Assembly: GCA_023387135.1 (NCBI GenBank)
Contig: JAEWIK010000082.1
Span: forward strand, 1-7,381
Reading direction: 5' to 3'
Origin: Actinomycetes bacterium
GTDB lineage: Bacteria > Actinomycetota > Actinomycetes > Propionibacteriales > Propionibacteriaceae
Length of the DNA stretch: 7,381 nucleotides
This document shows, piece after piece, positions 1-6,364 of this stretch. Under the pieces are notes generated by a model. It was not told the origin of the DNA. It ran no database searches and worked only from the letters and a program-made list of their open reading frames with translations. The position numbers and the translations under genes were made by a program. Numbering within the stretch: the first letter of the stretch is position 1; each line of letters starts with the position of its first letter.

Positions 1-225
1 GCCCTGCTGGCGATCCCGCTCGACCACGCCAGCGCCAAGATCTCGAACGCCGGCACGGGTGAAGACCCGGGAGACGGCGAGGATCGTGAGGTGTGGGCGG
101 GGGTCATCCCGCTGCGGGTCGCGGCCGGGGTGCCGGTTCCGTCGGCGGAGACCCTTCGTCCCGACGACCTGCCGCCCTCGGTGGTCGCCTACCTGGAACG
201 TCACGGGGCCGCCGGCGCGCGCTAG
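1..225 (+). CDS. Pyridoxamine 5'-phosphate oxidase-family (NimA-like) flavoprotein, C-terminal part
   Basis: The reading frame is open from the left edge to a TAG at 223-225, so only the last 74 residues are visible and the start lies outside the window. The tail contains a segment reading HASAKIS, an acidic stretch (GEDPGDGED), then VWAGVIPLRVAAGVPVP. This arrangement is typical of the C-terminus of the split-barrel flavoproteins related to pyridoxamine 5'-phosphate oxidase and the nitroimidazole reductase NimA (COG3467 type). Members bind FMN or related flavins in the cytoplasm; the substrate of most is unknown, and it cannot be told here. The flavin-binding core is off the window, so the family call rests on the C-terminal pattern alone. 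It is convergent with the following lipoprotein gene, the two stop codons being separated by nine bases with no convincing terminator hairpin between them. Confidence 0.72.
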   Translation, partial: ALLAIPLDHASAKISNAGTGEDPGDGEDREVWAGVIPLRVAAGVPVPSAETLRPDDLPPSVVAYLERHGAAGAR

Positions 226-234
226 CGTCCCGGG

Positions 235-1380
235 TCACGCGGGGATCGCCACGAGCTTGTCGTCGTCCGGCGCCGGCCTGCCGCGGGACGTGTTGTTGGT
301 CAGCATCCACAACTCTCCCCCGATGAGCGAGACCGCACGGATGCGTCCCACGCCGTCGAAGTAGACCTCCGGCTTGGTGAGCTTGCCGCCCTCCCAGGTG
401 GCCCGCCACACCCGCTCGCCGCGCAGTGCCGCCACGAAGATCACTCCCGTCCCCGAGACGGCGATCCCGCTGGGCGACGCTTCGGCGGTCGTCCACACCG
501 CCAGCGGCGGCGTGAGCCCCTTCTCGTCCGACGGCCCCTCGGCCAGCGGCCAGCCGTAGTTCGCGCCCCGGGTGATGAGGTTCAACTCGTCGAAGAGGTT
601 CTGGCCGAACTCGCTGGCGAACAGGTGGCCCTCGCCGTCCCACCCGAGCCCCTGGACGTTGCGGTGCCCGTACGACCACACCTGGTTGCCGAACGGGTTG
701 TCAGACGGGATGCCGCCCTCCGGAGTCACCCGCAGGATCTTGCCCCCGAGGGACTGCTTGTCCTGGGCGTTCTCCCTGACGCCGGCGTCGCCGGTGCCGA
801 TGTAGAGCATGCCGTCGGGCCCGAAGCGCAGCCTGCCGCCGTTGTGGTTGCCCGCCTTCGGGATCCCGCTGACGACGACCTTGGGCTGGCTGAGCCCGTC
901 GGGCGCGTAGTGGTACCTGACGACACGGTTGTCGTCCGCGGCGGTGTAGTACAGGTAGATCAGCGAGTCGGTGGCGAAGTCGGGCGACAGCGCGAGGCCG
1001 AGCAGGCCGCCCTCCCCGTCCGGCACGACGCCGTCGACTTTCGCGACCACCTTGATCTCGTTGCCGAGCGTGAACCTGACGAGCTCGGCGCGCTCCCGCA
1101 GGGTGATCAGGACTGTCCCGTCGGGCAGCATCGCGAAGTCCCAGGGGACGTCGAGCCCGGTGGCGAGCACCCGAGATTGGCTCGCGGTGGGCTCCTCGCC
1201 CGGCGTCGGGCCCGGGCTCGCCGACGTCGACGGGGGGACGCTCGTCGCCGGGGACGACGGCGCGGGGGTCGTCGGCGGAGGGACACTCGGCGCGGGCGGC
1301 TCGCCGGTACACCCCGCCACGAGGACCGGCAGCAACCCCGCCGCCAGCCAGGCACGCAGCCCTCTTACCGGACCCGTCAT
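235..1380 (-). CDS. PQQ-dependent sugar dehydrogenase (glucose/sorbosone dehydrogenase family), lipoprotein
   Basis: Encodes 381 residues from the ATG at 1380. The N-terminus is a lipoprotein signal: MTGPVRGLRAW, a hydrophobic run, then the lipobox LVAGC with the acylated cysteine at residue 24. A Pro/Thr/Ser-rich linker (about 28-65) should hold the enzyme off the outer membrane face. The rest is a six-bladed beta-propeller of the soluble glucose dehydrogenase/aldose sugar dehydrogenase family: PWDFAMLPDG (79-88), GEGGLLGLALSPDF (122-135), NHNGGRLRFGPDGMLYIGTGDA (178-199), GHRN (238-241), DELN (264-267), NYGWP (274-278) and GRIRAV (345-350). By family analogy His179 would be the catalytic base and Arg240/Asn241 would contact PQQ. 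The family oxidises aldoses to lactones. The substrate here is unknown, and no PQQ biosynthesis gene is in the window. An upstream in-frame TTG at 1407 has a GAGGGG only about three bases away; it would add nine residues before the signal, so the ATG is preferred. It lies 60 bases behind araA on the same strand and may be cotranscribed. Confidence 0.9.
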   Translation of the reverse strand: MTGPVRGLRAWLAAGLLPVLVAGCTGEPPAPSVPPPTTPAPSSPATSVPPSTSASPGPTPGEEPTASQSRVLATGLDVPWDFAMLPDGTVLITLRERAELVRFTLGNEIKVVAKVDGVVPDGEGGLLGLALSPDFATDSLIYLYYTAADDNRVVRYHYAPDGLSQPKVVVSGIPKAGNHNGGRLRFGPDGMLYIGTGDAGVRENAQDKQSLGGKILRVTPEGGIPSDNPFGNQVWSYGHRNVQGLGWDGEGHLFASEFGQNLFDELNLITRGANYGWPLAEGPSDEKGLTPPLAVWTTAEASPSGIAVSGTGVIFVAALRGERVWRATWEGGKLTKPEVYFDGVGRIRAVSLIGGELWMLTNNTSRGRPAPDDDKLVAIPA

Positions 1381-1440
1381 GCGGTCAAGTGTGCGCCAGC
1401 CCGGCAAACGCCCCTCGTCAGACGCCCTTCAGGACCTTCC

Positions 1441-2952
1441 TCACAGCCCCTGGGCGAGCTTGTAGTAGGCCTGGTTCCAGCGCAGCTCACGCTGGAACCC
1501 ACGAAGCGTGGTCGACTCGTCGATCTCAAGCAGTTCGATGCCGGCCATGGTGGCGAAGTCGCGGAACACGTCGAGCCCGACGGCGGTGGTCATCACCGTG
1601 TGGTGCGCGGCACCCGCCGACAGCCAGCAGGCGGCGCTGGTGGCGAAGTCGGGAGCGGGCTTCCAGACCGCCCTGCCGACAGGCAGCTTGGGCAGGTCGG
1701 GCGGGGTGACGTTCTCCACCACGTTGGCGACCAGCCTGAACCTGTCGCGGACGTCCGACATGGCGACCACGAGGGCAGGGCCCGCGTCGGCGGTGAAGAC
1801 CAGCCGCACCGGGTCGGCCTTGCCGCCGATGCCGAGCGGGTGCACCTCGAGCCTCGGCCGCTTCGTCGTCAGGGACGGCGCGACCTCCAGCATGTGGGCG
1901 CCCAGGATCAGCTCCTCGCCCGGCGTCAGGTTGTACGTGTAGTCCTCCATGAGGGAGGCGCCGCCGGGCAGGCCGGCGCCCATCACGTTCGCCACCCGCA
2001 CCAGGATCGCCGTCTTCCAGTCGCCCTCGGCGCCGAAGCCGTACCCCTCGGCCATGAGCCGCTGCACGCCGAGACCCGGCAACTGCTTGAGCTCGCCGAG
2101 GTCCTCGAAGGTCGTGGTGAAGGCACCGAAGCCGCCGGTCTCCAGGAAGCTCCGCAGGCCCAGCTCGATCGCCGCGCCGTCGCGCAGCGACTCGTGGCGG
2201 TCGCCGCCCGGCAACAGTTCCTCGGCGACGTCGTAGAGGTCGGCGTACTCGGCGACCAGCGCGTCGACGTCCTGGCCCGGGACGGCCTTCACGGCGTCCG
2301 CGAGCTCGTTGACGCCCCAGGTGTTGACCTGGACCCCGAGCCGGAGTTCGGCCTCGGTCTTGTCGCCCTCGGTCACGCCGACGTAGCGCATGTTGTCGCC
2401 GAACCTGGCGAGCTTCAACGTCCGGGCCGCCTGCCAGCCTGCCGCGGCGCGCTGCCAGTCCTCGACCTGCTTGCGCACCCCCGGGTTGGAGACGTGCCCG
2501 ACGACAGTCTTGCGGGCCACGCCCAGCCGGGTCTGCATGTAGCCGAACTCGCGGTCGCCGTGCGCGGCCTGGTTCAGGTTCATGAAGTCGAAGTCGATCT
2601 CGTCCCACGGCAGCTCGACGTTGGCCTGGGTGTGGAGGTGCAGCAGCGGCTTGCGCAGCGCGTCCAGCCCCGCGATCCACATCTTCGCCGGCGAGAAGGT
2701 GTGCATCCACGCGATGACGCCGATCACCCTGTCGTCAGAGTTGGCGTCGAGCGCCAGCCTGCGGATCGAGTCGGTGTCGATGACGACGGGCTTCCACGTC
2801 ACAGTGACGGGCAGCCCCGCCAGTCCGTCGGCGACCTGGCGCGACTGCTCTGCCACCTGCCTGAGGGTCTCGTCGCCGTAGAGCGACTGGCTGCCTGTGA
2901 CGAACCACACCTCGTAGCCATCGAACGAGGTGGTCAGCGGCGTGCGGGACAT
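1441..2952 (-). CDS. araA: L-arabinose isomerase
   Basis: A 503-residue protein, close to the 500 residues of the E. coli enzyme. It interconverts L-arabinose and L-ribulose in the cytoplasm, the first step of bacterial arabinose catabolism, and usually needs Mn2+. The whole length matches the family: [13 protein letters not shown] near the start (14-26), [12 protein letters not shown] (82-93), [12 protein letters not shown] (105-116), [14 protein letters not shown] (302-315), [26 protein letters not shown] (335-360) and GAAHHTV (447-453). Counting against the E. coli metal and catalytic residues Glu306, Glu333, His350 and His450, the equivalents are Glu309, Glu336, His353 and His451, all present. 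The open frame extends 35 codons further upstream, but that extension runs into araD, lacks family similarity, and the ATG at 2952 has a strong GGAAGGA six bases before it. It is the third gene of the regulator-araD-araA unit, 28 bases after araD. Confidence 0.97.
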   Translation of the reverse strand: MSRTPLTTSFDGYEVWFVTGSQSLYGDETLRQVAEQSRQVADGLAGLPVTVTWKPVVIDTDSIRRLALDANSDDRVIGVIAWMHTFSPAKMWIAGLDALRKPLLHLHTQANVELPWDEIDFDFMNLNQAAHGDREFGYMQTRLGVARKTVVGHVSNPGVRKQVEDWQRAAAGWQAARTLKLARFGDNMRYVGVTEGDKTEAELRLGVQVNTWGVNELADAVKAVPGQDVDALVAEYADLYDVAEELLPGGDRHESLRDGAAIELGLRSFLETGGFGAFTTTFEDLGELKQLPGLGVQRLMAEGYGFGAEGDWKTAILVRVANVMGAGLPGGASLMEDYTYNLTPGEELILGAHMLEVAPSLTTKRPRLEVHPLGIGGKADPVRLVFTADAGPALVVAMSDVRDRFRLVANVVENVTPPDLPKLPVGRAVWKPAPDFATSAACWLSAGAAHHTVMTTAVGLDVFRDFATMAGIELLEIDESTTLRGFQRELRWNQAYYKLAQGL

Positions 2953-2958
2953 CGATGT

Positions 2959-2965
2959 TCCTTCC
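2959..2965 (-). promoter_or_regulatory. Ribosome binding site of araA
   Basis: On the minus strand GGAAGGA sits six bases before the ATG at 2952. It lies wholly in the short gap after the araD stop, and it settles the araA start against a longer open frame that would begin inside araD. Confidence 0.8.
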
Positions 2966-2980
2966 GAAGGGGATTGCTTG

Positions 2981-3688
2981 TCAGTTGCCGGCCGGGCGGC
3001 GGTCGTCCGCCACCTGCCCGTAGACGTTCTGGTACCTGTCGAACAGGCTGTCGACATCGGACTGGGGAATGGGCACCGGCGTGCCCAGCTGCCTGGCGAA
3101 GTGGACGGTGCGCGCCACGTCCTCCACCATGACGGCGGCCTTCACGGCATCCCGTGCCGTCACGCCGATGGTGAACGGACCGTGGTTGGCCATCAGCACG
3201 GCACGCGAGCGGGAGTCCCGCAGCGTCTCGACGATGCCCCTGCCGATCGAGTCGTCACCGATGAGGGCGAACGGGCCGACGGGGATCTCGCCGCCGAACT
3301 CGTCGGCCATCATCGTGAGCACGCACGGGATCGGCTCGCGGCGGGCCGCCCAGGCCGTCGCGTAGTCGGAGTGGGTGTGCACGACGCCGCCGACCTCCGG
3401 CATGTGTCGATAGACGTACGCGTGCGCGGCGGTGTCGGAGGACGGGTTGCGGGTGCCGTCGACGAGGTTCCCGTCCAGATCGCACACGACCATCGCCGCC
3501 GGTGTCAGCTCGTCGTAGGAGACCCCCGACGGCTTGATTACGAACAGCTCCGAGTCGGGGACCCTGCCCGACACATTGCCGGCCGTCCAGACCACCAGGC
3601 CGTAGCGCACCAGTTCCTCGTGCAACCGCGCCACGTCCTCGCGCACCTTCTGGATGCGCTCGGCAAGACCCGCGTCGAAGTTCGTCAT
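2981..3688 (-). CDS. araD: L-ribulose-5-phosphate 4-epimerase
   Basis: A 235-residue class II aldolase-like epimerase, the family's normal length (E. coli AraD is 231). It converts L-ribulose-5-phosphate to D-xylulose-5-phosphate, feeding arabinose carbon into the pentose phosphate pathway. Visible motifs are TAGNVSGR (35-42) and [13 protein letters not shown] (51-63), which form the phosphate-binding region, then NPSSDTAAH (81-89), [13 protein letters not shown] (102-114) and ANHGPF (167-172). The zinc ligands correspond to His104, His106 and His169; Asp85 matches the catalytic acid Asp76 of E. coli; Tyr223 in VYGQ matches E. coli Tyr229. L-fuculose-phosphate aldolase is a paralogous alternative, but the SSDTxxH and C-terminal YGQ segments and the adjacent araA favour AraD. 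The ATG overlaps the TGA of the upstream regulator by four bases (ATGA). A GGAGAGGA lies 11 bases before the start, within the regulator's last codons; the spacing is rather long, so translation is probably coupled. Confidence 0.95.
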   Translation of the reverse strand: MTNFDAGLAERIQKVREDVARLHEELVRYGLVVWTAGNVSGRVPDSELFVIKPSGVSYDELTPAAMVVCDLDGNLVDGTRNPSSDTAAHAYVYRHMPEVGGVVHTHSDYATAWAARREPIPCVLTMMADEFGGEIPVGPFALIGDDSIGRGIVETLRDSRSRAVLMANHGPFTIGVTARDAVKAAVMVEDVARTVHFARQLGTPVPIPQSDVDSLFDRYQNVYGQVADDRRPAGN

Positions 3689-4737
3689 CGTGGTTTCGGT
3701 CCTCTCCACATCCGGCCACCGTGGCCGGGCCGGGGTGCGGCGGTCGACTCCCGCACCACGAGTTCGGGCATGATCAGGTCGCCGCTCGGCAGGGCGTCCC
3801 CCTGCAGCGCGGCGATCAGCAGCGTGACGCTCAGCGCGCCGAGAGCGTGGAAGTCCTGCCTCACGGTGGTGAGCGGCGGCAGGAAGTGCCGGGACTCCGG
3901 GATGTCGTCGAAGCCGACCACGCTGAGGTCCTCGGGAACGCTGAGCCCCCTGGCGTGCAGGCCGTGCAACAGGCCCAGCGCCATCTGGTCGTTGGCGACG
4001 AAGACCGCCGTCGCCTCCTCCAGTTCCGGTGCCTGGCTGCCGTAGTGGTAGCCGAAGTCGGCGGTCCAGTCGCCGATCACGGGCTCGTGGACGGGCAGCC
4101 CGGTCTCCGTCAGCCGCTCCTGCCAGGCGTCCTTGCGGGCCAGCGCATCGAGCCAGTCGACGGGCCCGGCGAGGTGGAGGATGTCGCGGTGTCCGAGCTT
4201 GATGAGGTGGTCGACCGCCAGCCGGGCACCCGCCCGCTGGTCGACCGCGGCGGTCAGCCGGTCGGGTGCGGAACCTGCCGTGACCACCAGCACAGGCAGG
4301 TCCCGCATCACGTCCTGGACGCTCTCCAGCGAAGGGATTCGCGGGGCTATGACGCACAACGCCTCGACGCCCTGGACGAGCAGGTGCTCGACGCGGGCGC
4401 CGGGGCCGTCCGGCGAATCGGGAATCGAGATCGCGTCCACGGCGTAGCCCTCCGCGCGAGCGGCTTCCTCGAAGCCTCGCAACGCCGTGTTGGGTCCGTA
4501 GTGGACCGGGCTGTCGACGATCACTCCCAGCCTGCGCGAGCGGTTGGTGGCCAGCGCGCGGGCGATCGGGCTCGGGGTGTACCTCACCTCGTCGATGGCG
4601 GCGAGCACCCTGTCCCTCGTCGTGGGCCTGATGCTCGGGTGGTTGTTGAGCACCCGGGAGACGGTCTGGTGCGAGACTCCGGCGAGCCGGGCGACGTCAT
4701 ACATGCTCGGCTTGCGCCGCGCCCTGCCCTCTGCCAT
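3685..4737 (-). CDS. LacI-family transcriptional regulator, probable arabinose-operon repressor
   Basis: A 350-residue LacI/GalR regulator. The N-terminal helix-turn-helix reads SMYDVARLAGVSHQTVSRVLN (11-31), with recognition-helix contact positions His23, Gln24 and Arg28, compared with Tyr-Gln-Arg in LacI. The hinge helix PIARALATN (57-65) carries the leucine that intercalates at a central CG step. Residues from about 68 on form the periplasmic-binding-protein-like effector domain, ending in the typical LSVVGFDDIPESRHFLPPLTTVRQDF (271-296). A helix-turn-helix of this type lets a sugar or sugar phosphate release the protein from DNA; L-arabinose or a metabolite is inferred from the neighbours araD and araA, not shown by sequence. 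LacI-type AraR regulators of arabinose genes are known in actinobacteria such as Corynebacterium glutamicum. The ATG at 4737 has GGAGAGG five bases upstream, and the longer open frame into the transporter gene has no family similarity. It is the first gene of the regulator-araD-araA unit. Confidence 0.93.
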   Translation of the reverse strand: MAEGRARRKPSMYDVARLAGVSHQTVSRVLNNHPSIRPTTRDRVLAAIDEVRYTPSPIARALATNRSRRLGVIVDSPVHYGPNTALRGFEEAARAEGYAVDAISIPDSPDGPGARVEHLLVQGVEALCVIAPRIPSLESVQDVMRDLPVLVVTAGSAPDRLTAAVDQRAGARLAVDHLIKLGHRDILHLAGPVDWLDALARKDAWQERLTETGLPVHEPVIGDWTADFGYHYGSQAPELEEATAVFVANDQMALGLLHGLHARGLSVPEDLSVVGFDDIPESRHFLPPLTTVRQDFHALGALSVTLLIAALQGDALPSGDLIMPELVVRESTAAPRPGHGGRMWRGPKPR

Positions 4738-4742
4738 CGCGC

Positions 4743-4749
4743 CCTCTCC
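4743..4749 (-). promoter_or_regulatory. Ribosome binding site of the LacI-family regulator
   Basis: GGAGAGG on the minus strand lies five bases before the ATG at 4737. It fixes that start over more upstream in-frame codons, which would place the DNA-binding domain behind a long unrelated extension. Confidence 0.75.
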
Positions 4750-4792
4750 GCTGAGCGGCAGCACCCCGGAGTCAAGGGCCTGCTCGCGCCCG

Positions 4793-4822
4793 ATGTTACC
4801 GCTAACGCAGAGCCCGTGGGAA
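4793..4822 (-). promoter_or_regulatory. Candidate promoter of the regulator-araD-araA operon
   Basis: On the minus strand TTCCCA (4822-4817) and TAACAT (4798-4793) are separated by 18 bases. Each matches four of six positions of the sigma-70/HrdB consensus, keeping the TAnnnT pattern at -10. Transcription would begin near 4786, leaving a leader of roughly 50 bases. The match is modest; the support is its position in the only gap before the regulator and its overlap with the candidate operator. Confidence 0.4.
4795..4806 (-). promoter_or_regulatory. Candidate LacI-family operator
   Basis: GTTACCGCTAAC is a 12-base palindrome centred on CG, with mismatches only at the fifth and eighth positions (GTTA-nCGn-TAAC). 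LacI-family proteins with an alanine-arginine-alanine-leucine hinge helix, as here, bind such CG-centred sites. It lies 57 bases before the regulator's start and overlaps the proposed -10 box by four bases, so binding would block RNA polymerase. I saw no second copy in front of the transporter, the dehydrogenase or the flavocytochrome. Confidence 0.6.
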
Positions 4823-4832
4823 CCAAGCGGCG

Positions 4833-6188
4833 CTATTCGTCCAGCGCTCTGCCGGTGATGTCGGGCAGGAACAGCGCGGCACTCGCCGCCACCACGAAAG
4901 CTACACCGAACACGCCGAAGACGAGTGCCTCTCCCCCGCCGCCCAGCAGGAACGGCACGCTGAGCGGGGCGATGATCGACGCGATCCGCCCGAACGCCGC
5001 CGCCGCGCCGGTGCCGGTGCCGCGCACCGGGGTGGGGTAGAGCTCGGGACCGATGGCGTACAGGGCGCCCCACGCCCCGAGGTTGAAGAACGAGAGCGCG
5101 CAGCCCGCCGCGATGATGGCGGCCGGCGTCGTGGCGAAGCCGAAGAACACCGCCGAGACCGCCGACCCCGCGAGGAACGTCGCCAGGGTCACCCGCCTGC
5201 CCCAGACCTCGATGAGCCAGGCAGCGGCGGCGTATCCGGGCAACTGCGCGAGCGTGATGATCAGCGTGTACTCGAACGACTGCACCAGCGGGAATCCCCG
5301 GGCCACGAGCAGCGTCGGGATCCAAGTGAACGCCCCGTAGTAGCTGAGGTTGATGCAGAACCAGACCACCCACAGCGCGAGCGTCCGTCCGCGATAGGTG
5401 CGCGACCAGATGCTGCCGCGCTCCTCCACGACCGGTGCCGTCTCGACCGCCGCCTCGGCCGGGACAGCCCTAGAGACACGAGGCTCCGCGACATCGGTCG
5501 CGGTCGTGCCGCTGCCCTGCTCGAAGGCGACCACCGCCGCCTCGGCCTCCGCGTGCCTGCCCTTGAGCTCGAGGAAGCGGACGGACTCCGGGAGCCCCCA
5601 GCGCACCACTGCCGCGTACGCGGCGGGCACCACCCCGACCGCCAGCGCCCAGCGCCAGCCGTCCGGACCGGAGGGGACGATGAAGTAGCCGATGAGCGCG
5701 GCCAGCACCCAGCCGACTGCCCAGAACGCCTCGAGCGCGACGACCATGCGCCCACGGATGCGTCGCGGCGCGAACTCGCTCACGAGAGTCGACGCCACGG
5801 GCAGCTCGGCCCCCAGGCCGATGCCCACCAGGAAGCGCAGCGCCATGAGCATGGCGACGCCGACCGACAGCGCCGCGGCGCCGGTCGCGACTCCGTACAC
5901 CAGCAGGGTGAGCGCGAAGGTCTGGCGACGGCCGATCCTGTCGGCGAGCAGCCCGCCGAGGCTCGCGCCCAGCGCCATGCCGACGAACCCGATGGACGCG
6001 ATCCACGACAACTGCGTGGCGTCGAGGCTCCATTGCTGGCGCAGCGCCGCCATGACGAACGAGATCAGCCCCACGTCCATCGCGTCCAGCGCCCAGCCCA
6101 CGCCGGAGCCCGCCAGCAACCTGCCGTGCTGGCGTCCGAACCTCAGCCTGTCAAGGCGTTCGGCCCTGCTCACTGCGGTGGCTGGCAT
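4833..6188 (-). CDS. MFS transporter, NiaP/metabolite:H+ symporter-like
   Basis: A 451-residue major facilitator permease with about twelve membrane segments. TM1 carries DAMD (35-38). The cytoplasmic loop after TM2 has the family signature LADRIGRRQ (81-89), repeated in the second half as EVWGRR (327-332). TM4 and the following loop read GAELPVASTLVSEFAPRRIRG (126-146), followed by EAFWAVGW (153-160); this pattern is close to the niacin permease NiaP (B. subtilis YceI) and the related SV2-like branch. PESVRFLELKGR (200-211) and GPELYPTPVRGTGTG (380-394) are further landmarks. The central cytoplasmic loop (about 222-260) is Ala/Glu/Val-rich. It lacks the PETKG ending of AraE/XylE-type sugar porters. 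The substrate is unknown; position upstream of the arabinose genes makes a pentose possible, while the sequence type suggests an aromatic or carboxylic metabolite. The ATG at 6188 has GAGAGGAG eight bases upstream; a longer frame to 6302 lacks transporter-like sequence. Confidence 0.88.
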   Translation of the reverse strand: MPATAVSRAERLDRLRFGRQHGRLLAGSGVGWALDAMDVGLISFVMAALRQQWSLDATQLSWIASIGFVGMALGASLGGLLADRIGRRQTFALTLLVYGVATGAAALSVGVAMLMALRFLVGIGLGAELPVASTLVSEFAPRRIRGRMVVALEAFWAVGWVLAALIGYFIVPSGPDGWRWALAVGVVPAAYAAVVRWGLPESVRFLELKGRHAEAEAAVVAFEQGSGTTATDVAEPRVSRAVPAEAAVETAPVVEERGSIWSRTYRGRTLALWVVWFCINLSYYGAFTWIPTLLVARGFPLVQSFEYTLIITLAQLPGYAAAAWLIEVWGRRVTLATFLAGSAVSAVFFGFATTPAAIIAAGCALSFFNLGAWGALYAIGPELYPTPVRGTGTGAAAAFGRIASIIAPLSVPFLLGGGGEALVFGVFGVAFVVAASAALFLPDITGRALDE

Positions 6189-6197
6189 GGGGGTGGC

Positions 6198-6204
6198 TCC
6201 TCTC
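6198..6204 (-). promoter_or_regulatory. Ribosome binding site of the MFS transporter
   Basis: GAGAGGA on the minus strand (followed by G) ends eight to nine bases before the ATG at 6188. It supports that start rather than the longer open frame, whose additional 38 residues are Arg/Gly/Ser-rich and unlike a transporter N-terminus. Confidence 0.7.
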
Positions 6205-6214
6205 GTCTGCGGCG

Positions 6215-6220
6215 ATAGTA
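6215..6220 (-). promoter_or_regulatory. Candidate -10 box of the MFS transporter
   Basis: TACTAT on the minus strand matches five of six bases of TATAAT and stands out in a GC-rich divergent region. It lies about 27 bases before the transporter ATG. No good -35 is seen at 16-18 bases spacing (best is GCGGTT), so this is a weak or activator-dependent promoter at most. Confidence 0.4.
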
Positions 6221-6272
6221 CGGCGGGCGACCCACCGAACCGCCGTGCGCCACCCCGGCTGGACGCTCCTCG

Positions 6273-6301
6273 GCTCACAGGAAGCTCAAAGCCGACGCTC
6301 A
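6273..6301 (+). repeat. Short direct repeats GCTCA in the divergent promoter region
   Basis: GCTCA occurs at 6273, 6284 and 6297, so the first two are 11 bases apart (GCTCACAGGAA then GCTCAAAGCCG) and the third 13 bases on. Tandem half-sites one helical turn apart are the usual target of OmpR/PhoB-family response regulators. They sit 64-92 bases before the flavocytochrome start and could serve either divergent gene. This is a pattern reading; the motif is short and could be chance. Confidence 0.35.
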
Positions 6302-6353
6302 CCGCACCGCCAGCAGGGGAACCAACAGTGGGTCACGCCCAACCCGCCGGCCC

Positions 6354-6360
6354 GAGGAGG
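6354..6360 (+). promoter_or_regulatory. Ribosome binding site of the ferric-reductase-like gene
   Basis: GAGGAGG lies four bases before the GTG at 6365. The spacing is a little short, but no other in-frame start codon exists between 6302 and this GTG, so it decides the start. Confidence 0.7.
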
Positions 6361-6364
6361 TCAC

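Noticed and set aside
219..240. Possible terminator between the convergent genes (CGCTAGCG and GCGT...ACGC)
   Set aside because: The palindrome has no loop, the other stem is only four bases, and no T-run follows in either direction.
2953..3057. N-terminal extension of araA by 35 codons
   Set aside because: It overlaps the araD coding region, is low-complexity Thr/Arg/Ser sequence, and the ATG at 2952 has a well-placed GGAAGGA.
625..3132. 835-codon open frame on the plus strand
   Set aside because: It runs antisense through the dehydrogenase and araA, both of which have strong family motifs, and its translation is Arg/Gly/Val/Asp-rich without domains. Long antisense frames of this kind are expected from G/C-biased wobble positions.
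4748..4758. Palindrome CCGCTGAGCGG next to the regulator's ribosome binding site
   Set aside because: It has an odd-numbered centre, so it is not a LacI-type operator, and its five-base arms are too short and too expected in this GC-rich DNA to call a hairpin or switch. It does touch the Shine-Dalgarno sequence, so a weak effect on translation is not excluded.
6190..6256. Inverted copies GGGGTGGC (6190-6197) and GCCACCCC (6249-6256)
   Set aside because: The arms are 51 bases apart, and the distal arm would lie upstream of the probable transcription start, so no RNA hairpin would form. Eight-base matches of this composition are likely by chance.
6189..6302. Upstream extension of the MFS transporter frame
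   Set aside because: The extra 38 residues are unlike a transporter N-terminus, and the ATG at 6188 is preceded by GAGAGGAG at good spacing.
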